From Acinetobacter sp. (GTDB taxonomy: Bacteria; Pseudomonadota; Gammaproteobacteria; Pseudomonadales; Moraxellaceae), in the NCBI GenBank assembly GCA_031277915.1, contig JAITLL010000043.1, positions 1 through 41,718 of the forward strand: DNA of 41,718 nucleotides, given 5' to 3'. The notes beneath the pieces are model-generated. The model saw only the letters and a program-made list of their open reading frames with translations. It made no database searches and was not told the DNA's origin. The translations under genes were made by a program, and so were the position numbers. Below, one piece after another: positions 32,127 to 41,684 of the stretch. Each line of letters starts with the position of its first letter. Within the stretch, counting starts at the first letter, position 1.

Positions 32127-34772
32127 TTATGAATTGAGCGCTGCTTTTAGCTCATAAAGTTGTTCAAGCGCCTGACGAGGCGTCAAGTTGTCTACTTCAA
32201 TTTGTTTGAGCAAATCTAAAGCAGGTGAAGGTACTTCAATCTCAATCACTTTCTCGATAACCTGCGCGCTCGATATCGCACTTGAATCTATAGTTGCAAA
32301 CAAATCATCTTGAACGCTGGCTTGTAAGTGCTGCTGTTGTTGCTTCTCTAAAATGCGCAAACGCTTTTGAGCTTCTTTAATGACATTGGCAGGAATACCG
32401 GCCAATTTCGCAACTTGTAAACCATGACTCTGACTTGCAGGCCCTTGTTGAACTTTATGTAATAAAATCAGGTTGCCATTTAACTCTTGAGCAGTCACAT
32501 GGTAGTTGTCGATACCTGCTTCACTACCTAACTCGGTCAATTCAAAATAGTGGGTCGCAAACAGACATAAACATTTAACGCGTTTGGTTAAATCAATTAC
32601 ACAAGCCCATGCTAATGAAAGACCATCATAGGTACTAGTTCCACGACCAACTTCATCCATTAACACCAACGACTGATTCGTTGCATGGTGCAAAATTTGG
32701 GAAGTTTCAGTCATCTCGACCATAAAGGTTGATTTACCTGTTGATAAATCGTCGGCTGAACCAATACGGGTAAAGATACGGTCAATCGGGCCAAGTTTGG
32801 CAGCTCTTGCTGGAACATAACTACCGCAGTAAGCAAGCAAACTAATTAACGCCGTTTGACGCATGAAGGTTGATTTACCCCCCATGTTTGGGCCGGTAAT
32901 AATGGCCATGCGGTGCTGTACATCAAGGAAAGTATCATTTGGGGTAAATGGTGCTTTACTTAAGGCTTCAACCACAGGGTGACGGCCTGCCTGAATTTTA
33001 ATACCAGTTTCTGGTGTAAATTCTGGACGTGCCCAATTGTTCAAACGCGCTTGATGTGCAAAGTTTGCAATTACGTCAATTTGTGCAATTGCTGAACTCA
33101 TCATTTGTAGATGAGCAATATTTTCGCGGAGGTTCTCAAGCAAAGCTTCAAATAGCGCTTTTTCACGAGCTAGAGCACGAGACTCGCTTGATAAAACTTT
33201 ATCTTCAAAGCTTTTTAGCTCAGGCGTGATGTAACGCTCGGCATTCTTTAATGTTTGACGGCGAATATAGTCGACAGGGGCTTGCTCGGCTTGAGCACGT
33301 GTCAGTTCAATGTAGTAACCACTTACACGGTTATAACCGATTTTTAAGGTATTAATGCCTGTACGTTCACGTTCTTTGATTTCTAAATCAATGAGGAATT
33401 GGCCTGCATGATCACGAATTTGACGTAATTCATCGAGTTCAGCATCGTAACCTTCTGCAATTACATTGCCATCACGAAGTAATACAGGAGGGTTTTCAAC
33501 AATGGCTGCCATTAAGTGTTGATGAAGCGCTTTAAAGTCGCCAAGTTCTTGATCAAGCTGAATTAATAGTTTTGATTTTTTCGATTGAATCACTGGCGTT
33601 AGAGCCGTTCGTAACGCTGGAATTTGTGCGCAGGCATGACGAAGCTGAACTAAATCGCGTGGACGAGCACTGCCAAGCGCTACACGGCTTAAGACACGTT
33701 CAATATCGCCAATTTCTTTAAGCACTAAACGAACAGGGCTTTCATGATATCCCTGAATGAGTTGCTCAATCGCATCTAAACGAGCATCGAGCAAGGCTGT
33801 ATCACGAACAGGTTGCATGAGTGTACGACTGAGTAAACGACCACCCATTGCAGTTTGGCAGTCATTCACAAGTTGGAATAAAGAGGTTCCATGATCAAAT
33901 AGCGGTTCAATAATTTCTAAGTTACGGCGTGTGATGGGGTCGAGTGCAATAAAGTCAGTACTTTGTTCTAACAAAATTGAACGAATATGAGGTAACGCCG
34001 TTTTCTGGGTTTCTTTAGCATAGTGAATTAGTGCGGCTGCCGCAGCTTTAGCTAAAGGTAATGCGTCTAGTCCAAAACCAGAAAGCGTTGATACCGTAAA
34101 CTGATCACATAAGGTTTTTTGTGCGTTATTTAAATTGAAGTCTACATTTGGGCGCTTGGTTACTGGGCAATCTAAGTGCTTTTTAATTTGCTCAATAATA
34201 TGAGTATCAACTAAGTCTTCATCAATCAGAATTTCACTTGGCATGAGGCGTGCCAGTTCAATCGGGAGTTGTTCTGGTTTGTAGTCTTGTTGCTGAACTT
34301 TAAAAATACCTGCGCTTAAGTCGAGTAATGCAAAACCGATTTGATTTTGATGAATACATAGCGCAACAAGGTTGGATGACTGATAGCTTGTGAGTAGTGC
34401 GTCGTCAGTTAATGTACCAGGCGTAAGAATACGAACAACTTTACGCTCAACAGGGCCTTTACCCGTGACTTCACCCACTTGTTCGCAAATGGCTACTGTG
34501 CGGCCTGCTTTGACAAGGCGAGCAAGATAGCCTTCGGCTGAGTGATAAGGAACCCCCGCCATTGGAATCGGGTTGCCGTTTGCTTTACCGCGATGGGTTA
34601 GGGTAATTCCTAAAAGTTTGGCTGCTAAGTGTGCGTCTTCAAAGAAAAGTTCATAAAAGTCGCCCATACGATAAAACAGCAACGCATGTTGATAATCTTT
34701 TTTGACCTTGAGATATTGCTGCATCATTGGAGTGTGGTTAGAGAGATCGGCCATGATTTCAGCGCTATTCAT
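32127..34772 (-). CDS. mutS: DNA mismatch repair protein MutS
   Basis: MutS recognises base mismatches and small loops after replication and recruits MutL. It is 881 aa, within family length. The mismatch-contacting Phe-x-Glu is in [15 protein letters not shown] (about 33-47). The ATPase has Walker [33 protein letters not shown] and [11 protein letters not shown]. The C-terminal dimerisation helix ends [20 protein letters not shown] keep the ATG at 34772 because AAGGG lies upstream; the Met at residue 7 has no ribosome binding site. Confidence 0.98.
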   Translation of the reverse strand: MNSAEIMADLSNHTPMMQQYLKVKKDYQHALLFYRMGDFYELFFEDAHLAAKLLGITLTHRGKANGNPIPMAGVPYHSAEGYLARLVKAGRTVAICEQVGEVTGKGPVERKVVRILTPGTLTDDALLTSYQSSNLVALCIHQNQIGFALLDLSAGIFKVQQQDYKPEQLPIELARLMPSEILIDEDLVDTHIIEQIKKHLDCPVTKRPNVDFNLNNAQKTLCDQFTVSTLSGFGLDALPLAKAAAAALIHYAKETQKTALPHIRSILLEQSTDFIALDPITRRNLEIIEPLFDHGTSLFQLVNDCQTAMGGRLLSRTLMQPVRDTALLDARLDAIEQLIQGYHESPVRLVLKEIGDIERVLSRVALGSARPRDLVQLRHACAQIPALRTALTPVIQSKKSKLLIQLDQELGDFKALHQHLMAAIVENPPVLLRDGNVIAEGYDAELDELRQIRDHAGQFLIDLEIKERERTGINTLKIGYNRVSGYYIELTRAQAEQAPVDYIRRQTLKNAERYITPELKSFEDKVLSSESRALAREKALFEALLENLRENIAHLQMMSSAIAQIDVIANFAHQARLNNWARPEFTPETGIKIQAGRHPVVEALSKAPFTPNDTFLDVQHRMAIITGPNMGGKSTFMRQTALISLLAYCGSYVPARAAKLGPIDRIFTRIGSADDLSTGKSTFMVEMTETSQILHHATNQSLVLMDEVGRGTSTYDGLSLAWACVIDLTKRVKCLCLFATHYFELTELGSEAGIDNYHVTAQELNGNLILLHKVQQGPASQSHGLQVAKLAGIPANVIKEAQKRLRILEKQQQQHLQASVQDDLFATIDSSAISSAQVIEKVIEIEVPSPALDLLKQIEVDNLTPRQALEQLYELKAALNS

Positions 34773-34932
34773 GCGTAATAAACCCTTAAAAAAAGCAATA
34801 ATATTTTACGGTTGGTCATCTAACCAATTCTAATAACTTCTGTGTGAATTGGACTTAATCTAAGAAAAAAGTATACCTTTTCATGTACCTTTTTTATGTC
34901 AAAATTGAGTCAACAGTGTGTAAGAGCTTAAC

Positions 34933-35142
34933 TTAATTTCTCACGGTTGCCATCTTAACAAATTGAGACTGATTCGCAAAAAGGATTCCTAAAATGAGCG
35001 AGGAAATAAGCAACAAAAAGAAAGTAACCTGAGCAGTTTGAGCAGAAGACAGGGTGACGATTGGCAGTCCTGATAAAACTGATATAGGTAAATATGCTGA
35101 TTTCAGAATGCATGTGAAATTATGGGTTTTATAAGGATACAT
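34933..35142 (-). CDS. Doubtful small ORF with one TM segment
   Basis: This 69-codon frame starts at an ATG overlapping the end of the LysR gene. It contains one hydrophobic stretch (VTFFLLLISSLILGILFA). No ribosome binding site and no family are recognised. It may be a fragment of a lost membrane-protein gene. I list it because the region is otherwise empty. Confidence 0.25.
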   Translation of the reverse strand: MYPYKTHNFTCILKSAYLPISVLSGLPIVTLSSAQTAQVTFFLLLISSLILGILFANQSQFVKMATVRN

Positions 35143-36052
35143 GCCCCAATTTCTGCTGTATGAAATCTATAAGCGCTCTTGTTTTAGTAGGCAAATAACG
35201 CCGATCTGAATAAAGTGCAAACAATTGCAGTGGCGCTACCGCTTGTTCAAACTCAATCTCGATGAGGCGACCGTCACTAAGATAAGGTTGGCAAGCTTGT
35301 TTCGATAAAATTGCAAACCCGATACCTGCTACAGCAGCTTGTCCTGCCATTTCTCCGCTGTTTACCCGATAATGTCCTTTAACCTTGATGGTCTCGAACT
35401 CACCCTTTTTATTAACAAATTGCCAAGGAGCGCCTTTGAGAGCACTGACTGTTGTAATACAGGGCAATTCTTCAAATTGTTGAATATGAGTAGGGGTGCC
35501 ATAACGTTGAATGAGAGAAGGGGCTGCAACAATGCTGCAAGGAATAGTCACCAGATGACGAGCGATGTAGTCACTGTTATCCATCTGACCACGGCTAATA
35601 ATAATCGCTAAATCCAGATCATCTCGCAGAGATTCAAAACCTGACAAATTTGTGACACAACTTATTTCTAGGTCGGGATACTGACAGGCAAATTCTGCAA
35701 TAACAGAACCTAGCAGTGCAGGGCCTATTTCATTGGGAATACAGATTCGTAAAGGACCCGTGAGCTGCATTTGCCGCAACGTTAACTCTGTCTCCGTTTG
35801 CTCAAGTGCTTCGAGTAACGGTTTTGCTCTGGTATAGAGTAGCTGTCCCGCCTGAGTAAGTTTCATATGTCGGGTGCTGCGCTCAATGAGCTGAAGATCG
35901 AGTTTTTCTTCTAACTGAGAAATACAGCGACTCACGTTTGATGTCGGCATTTCAAGGAGTTTCGATGCACCTACAAAACTTTCTCTTTCAACCACAGCAA
36001 TAAACACTTTCAGGGTATTAAAATCAAAAGCCGAACGCATTAATTGTCCCAT
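35129..36052 (-). CDS. LysR-family transcriptional regulator
   Basis: This 307-aa regulator has an N-terminal winged helix-turn-helix (FNTLKVFIAVVERESFVGASKLLEMPTSNVSRCISQLEEKL) and a periplasmic-binding-protein-like effector domain. Met5 (MRSAFDFN) is an alternative start. It is divergent from an MFS exporter, with about 90 bp between them, so it probably regulates that gene and itself. The effector is unknown. Confidence 0.93.
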   Translation of the reverse strand: MGQLMRSAFDFNTLKVFIAVVERESFVGASKLLEMPTSNVSRCISQLEEKLDLQLIERSTRHMKLTQAGQLLYTRAKPLLEALEQTETELTLRQMQLTGPLRICIPNEIGPALLGSVIAEFACQYPDLEISCVTNLSGFESLRDDLDLAIIISRGQMDNSDYIARHLVTIPCSIVAAPSLIQRYGTPTHIQQFEELPCITTVSALKGAPWQFVNKKGEFETIKVKGHYRVNSGEMAGQAAVAGIGFAILSKQACQPYLSDGRLIEIEFEQAVAPLQLFALYSDRRYLPTKTRALIDFIQQKLGHVSL

Positions 36053-36143
36053 ATTTGATAATAATAAGTGCCATTTTTACCATATAATAAACACTGTTGA
36101 TAGTAGTTAAACTTGGATATCTTTCATCCATAGGTTGCTTGCT

Positions 36144-37328
36144 ATGCCTCTAGGCACACAAACATTTAATCATAAAGCCCTCATGCGGATAGCCATTGTA
36201 ATTGCTTTTGTCCAGTTCACAAATGCGCTGGAATATATGGTGTTTAACCCCGTTTTTGTTTTTATGGCAACCGATTTTGCAGTACCAGTATCATTCTCAG
36301 GTTATGTTTCGGGGATGTATACACTGGGTGCCGTCCTTTCGGGAATTATTGCCTTTTACTGCATTGATCATTTCAATAAAAAGCGGTTTTTAATTATCAA
36401 TATGGCGCTGTTGGGTCTACTGACACTTTTGACTACCTGCACATCCAGTTTTAGTTTTCTACTTGCACTTCGATTTTGTGCAGGGCTGGTGGGTGGTACG
36501 ACCATGGGTGTGGGTATCAGTATATTAATAAACAACGCACCGACTCACTTGCGCGGAAAAATGTTGGCGACGGTAATTGCTTCATTTTCGATAGTAAGCA
36601 TTGTAGGAATGCCCACGATATTATTTCTGTGCACACATTATGGTTGGCATGTTGCTTTGTGGCTCATAAGTGCATTGTGTGTATTGGCATTGCCATTGAT
36701 TGTATCCATCATACCCAAAGACCCAGTCTCTTTAGATACGCTTCGTGCGCCGCCTTTAGATGCAGATACTATACTGTTCGCCTCTGGTAATGCGCTCGTA
36801 CAGTTTAGTCCAATGCTGGTCATTCCTATTCTTGCACCATTAATGATGCAGCAGTTGGGCGCTTCGCAAGACCTGTTGCCTTGGCTCTTCTTTAGTGGGG
36901 GTGTTATAGGTTATTTGTCTACAAAAATCACAGGGGTGCTAACCTCCCGTTTTTCTACTTTGATGCTGGCTACAGGTTCAACCATAGTTTTTATACTGAG
37001 TTTACTCATACCAATGCTAGGTTATCAGCATGCAGGGTTATTTATTACTTTATTTCTCGGTGCATCTTATAGTCGTTTGGTTTCATCTTCGGTGGTTACG
37101 ATTCAGTTTCCTGATGATAGGCAACGAGCAGGTTTCTCTTCATTACAGACATCAATCATGTATCTGATTACAACCATCGCATTTTTCCTGTCCGCTTTTC
37201 TATTAGCTGATCATGGCATGGCAGCAGAAAATATAAACAAGTTGCTGGTGGTATGTGCAATTTCCGCATCTTTATTCCCAATCCTGGTTCTTATTATGCA
37301 AAAGAAACTGGCTCAACGTTTTCATTAG
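36144..37328 (+). CDS. MFS exporter
   Basis: This major facilitator has 12 TM segments. An N-terminal segment (IVIAFVQFTNALEYMVFNP) and the motif-A-like loop after TM2 (CIDHFNKKRFLIINM) place it with drug/sugar efflux carriers of the AraJ/YdhP type. The frame opens at TTG 36135. ATG 36144 (MPLGTQTFN) is more likely, with AGG 9 nt upstream. It is controlled by the divergent LysR gene, by inference. The substrate is unknown. Base composition is somewhat less AT-rich than in the neighbours, which fits acquired DNA. Confidence 0.88.
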   Translation: MPLGTQTFNHKALMRIAIVIAFVQFTNALEYMVFNPVFVFMATDFAVPVSFSGYVSGMYTLGAVLSGIIAFYCIDHFNKKRFLIINMALLGLLTLLTTCTSSFSFLLALRFCAGLVGGTTMGVGISILINNAPTHLRGKMLATVIASFSIVSIVGMPTILFLCTHYGWHVALWLISALCVLALPLIVSIIPKDPVSLDTLRAPPLDADTILFASGNALVQFSPMLVIPILAPLMMQQLGASQDLLPWLFFSGGVIGYLSTKITGVLTSRFSTLMLATGSTIVFILSLLIPMLGYQHAGLFITLFLGASYSRLVSSSVVTIQFPDDRQRAGFSSLQTSIMYLITTIAFFLSAFLLADHGMAAENINKLLVVCAISASLFPILVLIMQKKLAQRFH

Positions 37329-37663
37329 AGATAGTTCCAAAGTTGCTATTTTCGGTACATTAAAAGGGTAACGACTAAAAAGATTTTGGCCTTTGGCTCA
37401 TACCAATTTGAAGACTACATTTTGTTGAAAATTGTCTCAATATGTTCTGGTACATGGGTTTTGAAGGTCAAATACTGAATAATGAAAACTGTCTCATTTC
37501 TATCTCCTGTTTTAGTTGTACTCATAAAATACATGATATTTTCCATACCGCTCAAATGCCGTTTTCATTTAGCGTAAGCCAATAAAAGTTAATTAAAAGC
37601 CAGTAGTGATAAATACAATCTATTTGAGCTGGGATAATCCATAAAAGGTTCTTCCAGATACTT
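37329..37663. other. Intergenic region with a possible leftward gene fragment
   Basis: No gene is certain here. On the minus strand, 37415-37546 holds a 43-codon frame (MENIMYFMSTTKTGDRNETV... ending ETIFNKM) of protein-like composition. It could be a very small gene or a truncated one, and its ribosome binding site is weak. No terminator is seen after the MFS gene. Confidence 0.3.
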
Positions 37664-37705
37664 TTGTTGGCACAACGAATTTTTTATAAAATTAAGGACA
37701 AGTCA

Positions 37706-38128
37706 TTGAAAGAAAGTCTTATTTATCGTATTGCATCAATCGTTATTCTTTTAGGAGGAGTGACGCAGACATCCATGGCAGCAGAATCTGCTGAAACACT
37801 TTACCGGAAATGTCAGGCACGAACATCGACAGTAGAGCAAAGGAAATGCTACCCAGCAGTGGAAAAACAATCTGAGGTAGAACTTGTTGCTGCAGAGAAA
37901 AAAGTACGGGCCACTATGGTGGAGTTGGAGAAGATGAGTGAAGGTAGCCGGTCAATGCATCCCGTCAAGGCCTTTGACCAAGCAGCGCGAGCATACCGCG
38001 ATTTCCGTACTGCAGAAAGTGGTCGTGTGTTGGCATCTTATGGTTCGGGTAACGGAGGTGGTCTTGCGGCATCTCAGACGAACATTGAGATGAATCTAGC
38101 ACGAATTAAACTTTTAAAAACCCAGTAG
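37706..38128 (+). CDS. LprI/DUF1311-like secreted protein
   Basis: This is a periplasmic protein with a signal peptide (LIYRIASIVILLGGVTQTSMAAES). Its domain resembles the N-terminal domain of the lysozyme-inhibitor LprI family (DUF1311), with paired Cys residues in LYRKCQARTSTVEQRKCYP and a following helix. The frame is open from TTG 37664, but AAGGA stands 6 nt before the TTG at 37706 (then KESLIYRI), so I choose this start (about 140 aa). LprI-type proteins may inhibit host lysozyme; here the function is inferred only from the pattern. Confidence 0.65.
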   Translation: MKESLIYRIASIVILLGGVTQTSMAAESAETLYRKCQARTSTVEQRKCYPAVEKQSEVELVAAEKKVRATMVELEKMSEGSRSMHPVKAFDQAARAYRDFRTAESGRVLASYGSGNGGGLAASQTNIEMNLARIKLLKTQ

Positions 38129-38146
38129 CACAGTGTTAAAGCTGAC

Positions 38147-38188
38147 GCTTAAACAGTACTGTTACTAGCTTAAACAGTACTGTTACTA
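38147..38188 (+). repeat. 21-bp tandem duplication
   Basis: Two exact adjacent copies of a 21-bp unit beginning GCTTAAACAGTACTGTTAC occur at 38147-38167 and 38168-38188. Each contains the palindrome AACAGTACTGTT. The array starts 18 bp after the LprI-like gene and leads into gene debris. It may be a replication-slippage product or a paired regulator site. Confidence 0.85.
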
Positions 38189-38560
38189 ACAGTTTTAACA
38201 GATAAAACTGCGGGACAAATTAAATCTGAAAATGCTGGAGTACTGCAAAACAACATTGATAAAGATTTAAAAGAGATTAATCCTCAAGGTTCAGTGACTC
38301 AAAAAATCGAGAAAATGCACCTAAAATTATTGTATATTGTTTTTAAAAACAATTATTTATATTGGGATTGCAAGGCGGTGACGCAGGAGCAAAGAAAGTG
38401 GGAATATACCGCGTGGGGATACATACAGTCTTGGAAGCATCTGGTACAGGCACACTTGAAGGTAAGATTGTTTCGACAGCGTCTAAAGAGAATAATGACA
38501 CTGACTACGAACTAGCATGTATTTTATCATTTTTAAATTTAATAACTATTTTTTGAATTA
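38189..38560 (+). pseudogene. Decayed gene fragment, possibly of a large filamentous surface protein
   Basis: Two protein-like stretches lie in different frames. From about 38192 one reads LTDKTAGQIKSENAGVLQNN and continues to DKDLKEINPQGSVTQKIEKM. After a frame change, 38362 onward reads LQGGDAGAKKVGIYRVGIHT and continues to EASGTGTLEGKIVSTASKEN. Neither has a proper start. The second stretch loosely recalls Gly/Ala-rich parts of FHA/CdiA-type exoproteins, but I am not sure. At least one frameshift plus truncation at both ends marks it as a remnant. Confidence 0.5.
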
Positions 38561-38620
38561 GCACATAGATTGCATTGTTTTAGAAGGTTTAAAAAATATT
38601 ATGTAAATGGGAGAATATGA

Positions 38621-40699
38621 ATGACAGTATATTATAAAGCGATTACATTGTTGTCTTTATCAATTTCGGCTTTTATGTTAATCGGCTGTAATTCAAAAAA
38701 TAAAGATAATTATACAGGCCCTGTGCAGGGGGAGGCTGTTCCTATTGTATCAAAAGGGGATGAAAAAACTGAAAAGAAAGAAGATGTAAGTATAAATGAA
38801 ACTGTAACTACGTCAGGGATTTTTGGGGCAGATAAACGTTTTTCAGAACTAAGTACTGGAGTCACAGAATCAGCAAAATATATAGCGTCTCCTGCAACTG
38901 AATATCAGTTTGGTAGTCTAGTGGTTAATGGGAAATCTGATTTTTATAATGCAGGTCAACCCACAAATAATAATGTGCAAGATGTGCGAGTTGTACCGTT
39001 ACATGGCTGGATTCGTTACCCACAGATGAATATTAAAGAGCCAACAAAGAAGTTTCCAATCATCGTTTTTTTACATGGGCAGCATAATGCAATAGATCCA
39101 AGCTATAAAGGCTACGATTACCTTGCTAAAAACCTTGCAGAGCAGGGCTATGTTGTTCTATCAATTGATGCAAATGATATTAATGGTACTGGTGGAGACC
39201 CATCCTCACAGAGCAGAGGGCAATTGGTTTTAGGTACTTTAGATAAACTGATGCAGTTAGATAGTTATGGTGGTCCAGGTGTTCTTAACGAACTTAGAGG
39301 AAAGTTGGATTTTGATCGACTTGGTATCATGGGACATTCACGTGGCGGCCAAGGGATTAATTCGGCAATAAAATTTAATACTCAGCGTTTTGGTAACGAT
39401 ATTGAATTGTTTACTAAAGCCCTAATAGAAAACCCAAACCAGTTCAGTAGATACCCAGAGCTAGTGGCGGCTGCTAAAGAAGATAAGCAGAAATTGCAGG
39501 ATCTTATGATTGCTCGGAATATCAGCTTTTCAAAAACATCGGATTCGGTTAAGCCTTATAACTTTAGAGCGGCATTTGCACTTGCACCTACAGACTTTGT
39601 AAATTATAAAGGTCTCATTAATGTGCCTTTCGCTACACTACTTCCATCTTGTGACGGTGATGTAAGTGATCTGCAGGGTACATTTGCTTTTGATAATAAT
39701 AGATTCTCTATGAAGTATGATATGGCGCCAAAGTATCAAATACTGGTTCGAGGTGCGAATCATAATTTTTTTAATACGATATGGGTAGACGATGATTTCA
39801 TAGATCTCAACGATGACTTCACAGTAAATTATGATAATGATGATTACTGTAATAGTGGTAGGTCAGAGAGTGCACGTTTGAATGCAATTGATCAGCGTAG
39901 TACGGGGCAATTCTTGATCAATAGTTTTATGCGTTATTATGTTGGTGATGAGAATCAGTTTAAATCCTACTGGAATGCGACAGCACAGTTACCAAAGTCA
40001 GCCTGCCCAAAAGGCGATGATACTTGTGATGAACGAGTTATATTGACTGTACAAAAAAATGGTAGTCAGGTCATTCAACGTTACGAAAATTATAATGCTT
40101 TGACAGTTAATTTACTGGGAGGTCTAAATGAATACAATGGTTTCCTGAATGATTCCGTAATTGCTTGTCGATCTTATTTAGGATTCAAAGATACAATTCA
40201 GGGTAAATGTTCGAATAATATCGCTCCTTTATTTACGCCGGGGGATACTTATAAAGGGGGACTGGTGTCATTTCCAGACCAATTGCATTTGTCTTGGGGG
40301 AAAGTAAATGCAACATACGTTCTAAATCTGAATAAATTGCCTACACAAGGGTTTGATAGTCTCACATTCCGAGTAGCACTGCCAAAAGAAATTGGGCAAG
40401 AAATATATGTCAAACTGACAGATATTAATGGGAAAGTGGCGCAGGTTGCTGCGAGCGATTTTAGTGATGCATTATACAGTATCCCACGGAAGAAAAAGGA
40501 CGGCATTCCTTTTACAATACTTGCTGAAGATCAAAAATATGATTCAAAAGTAGTTGCAGCTCTAAATATGATTAATATTCCTTTGAAAGCATTTAAAGGT
40601 ATTGATGTTCAATATTTGAACAAACTTGAATTTATATTTCCGAAAGAAAAAGGAACTGTTGTGTTGAATGATATCCAACTGCAATCACTAAGGAATTAA
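38621..40699 (+). CDS. Large alpha/beta-hydrolase lipoprotein
   Basis: This 692-aa lipoprotein has a lipobox (FMLIGC, Cys23). The alpha/beta-hydrolase core includes IIVFLHGQHN (oxyanion strand) and the nucleophile elbow MGHSRGGQ (Ser240). Likely acid residues lie in the CDGDVSD block (Asp345 or Asp347), and the catalytic His381 is in RGANHNFF. The hydrolase part resembles chlorophyllase/PET-hydrolase-like enzymes. About 290 further C-terminal residues form a beta-rich domain of unknown function. GGGAG lies 7 nt before the ATG. It would sit on the outer or inner membrane facing the periplasm or surface. The substrate is unknown. Confidence 0.8.
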   Translation: MTVYYKAITLLSLSISAFMLIGCNSKNKDNYTGPVQGEAVPIVSKGDEKTEKKEDVSINETVTTSGIFGADKRFSELSTGVTESAKYIASPATEYQFGSLVVNGKSDFYNAGQPTNNNVQDVRVVPLHGWIRYPQMNIKEPTKKFPIIVFLHGQHNAIDPSYKGYDYLAKNLAEQGYVVLSIDANDINGTGGDPSSQSRGQLVLGTLDKLMQLDSYGGPGVLNELRGKLDFDRLGIMGHSRGGQGINSAIKFNTQRFGNDIELFTKALIENPNQFSRYPELVAAAKEDKQKLQDLMIARNISFSKTSDSVKPYNFRAAFALAPTDFVNYKGLINVPFATLLPSCDGDVSDLQGTFAFDNNRFSMKYDMAPKYQILVRGANHNFFNTIWVDDDFIDLNDDFTVNYDNDDYCNSGRSESARLNAIDQRSTGQFLINSFMRYYVGDENQFKSYWNATAQLPKSACPKGDDTCDERVILTVQKNGSQVIQRYENYNALTVNLLGGLNEYNGFLNDSVIACRSYLGFKDTIQGKCSNNIAPLFTPGDTYKGGLVSFPDQLHLSWGKVNATYVLNLNKLPTQGFDSLTFRVALPKEIGQEIYVKLTDINGKVAQVAASDFSDALYSIPRKKKDGIPFTILAEDQKYDSKVVAALNMINIPLKAFKGIDVQYLNKLEFIFPKEKGTVVLNDIQLQSLRN

Positions 40700-41220
40700 T
40701 AGACCTGACATTTATTTTTTATCAGTGATCTGTATTCTTAATTGAAATGAGTTTTTATTATGAATTTTCCAGTGGACAAAGTACTTTGATGTAATTTTGA
40801 GTATCTGTATAAAAGCAGCACCTATAAAATTCAATAGGTGCACGTTATTAGTATCACAGATTAAAACTACTATCGTACAATTAGATAGGTGAAGTTCTTT
40901 GAACGAGTTGAAGTGCTTGATAAACCGCTCCACTAGCTGATCCTCCGATAAAATTTCTAGTTTTTTGGCTAATTGATGATAATTTTGTCCAATTTTATAG
41001 CAACAAATTTAAGTTATTGAAAAAAAGAGGAGTGAAGCATTCAAATAAAAGTCCAATAAAAAAAGCGAATCACTCTGTAATTTGTAAATTATATTAGAAA
41101 AGTAGCGTTGTTTTTGGCAGGAAAAATGCCTTTTTATAAACCCCAATTTAACAATAACTCACTCATTATTTATTCTTACTTTTTAATGATCTATTTTAAA
41201 ACAAATGTCATTTTGTATGC
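40700..41220. other. Intergenic region, about 520 bp
   Basis: No convincing gene is seen. A hairpin GCACCTAT-aaaattca-ATAGGTGC at 40818-40841 lies about 120 bp after the hydrolase stop, without a clear U-tract. The rest is AT-rich spacer leading to the promoter at 41221. Confidence 0.4.
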
Positions 41221-41249
41221 TTGACTGCACGTGACTTGGACACTATCCT
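41221..41249 (+). promoter_or_regulatory. Sigma-70 promoter of the C4-like locus
   Basis: TTGACT (41221-41226) and TATCCT (41244-41249) are separated by exactly 17 bp. Transcription would start near 41256 and read into the cruciform RNA region. Confidence 0.65.
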
Positions 41250-41267
41250 TTGCCTGCTGGCCTACAT

Positions 41268-41448
41268 TGCCAGTCGGTTGTCGCAGACCGTTCCGAAAAA
41301 GCATTAAAGGTTTTATATCTTTAGTGTGTACACCCTCGCGCCCCCTCTATGGTGGAACGGAGGGGGACACCTTCGGGTGTGCTGGGTTTTTTCGGCCAGT
41401 CTGCGAACCCCCTTCGTTCTGCCACCATAATTTTAATGTCGGCAGAAC
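41268..41448 (+). ncRNA. C4-like antisense immunity RNA region (P1/P4 type)
   Basis: The transcript can fold as a cruciform. A long outer stem pairs TATGGTGG-AACG-AGGGGG (41348-41366) with CCCCC-TTCGTTC-TGCCACCATA (41408-41429). Inside it are two small hairpins, ACACC-ttc-GGGTGT and CTGG...CCAG. Upstream, GGTTGTCGCAGACCG (41276-41290) is nearly complementary to the loop sequence CAGTCTGCGAACC (41397-41409), differing by two extra bases and one mismatch. In phages P1 and P4, C4 RNA processed from the leader pairs with such sequences and shuts off the downstream anti-immunity or replication genes. The assignment is by structure and motif memory. Confidence 0.6.
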
Positions 41449-41645
41449 TCCCAATAAAAAAGGAGTTGGCTTTGCACATCCATTATTTCTTGGCAGCCCT
41501 TGCCAAAAGCTATAACGACACCGCTTAAAAAATTTAATGCCGCTTGAACGCCGTAGGGTTTTCAGGCTTGAAGTCATTACGGCTCAAAAAAACTGGCATC
41601 AACAACAAAACTTGAGATGTGCCATGCACAGTCTCTACGGCTTTG

Positions 41646-41684
41646 CTGTGCCTTTTTTTCTCCCAGAAAGGGCACAGTTTTTTT
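41646..41684 (+). terminator. Intrinsic terminator after the C4-like region
   Basis: CTGTGCC pairs with GGCACAG across an 18-nt loop and is followed by seven T. It could limit transcription from the upstream promoter, as expected for an immunity RNA that causes early termination. The window ends 34 bp later. Confidence 0.75.

Noticed and set aside
40712-40933. 73-codon leftward frame after the hydrolase lipoprotein
   Set aside because: No ribosome binding site or recognisable motif, and it spans a hairpin. Probably chance.
41231-41577. Overlapping frames of 94 (plus) and 76 (minus) codons in the C4-like region
   Set aside because: The long palindromic stems of the RNA structure explain the open frames. 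Such frames are often annotated as proteins in C4 regions but are unlikely to be translated.
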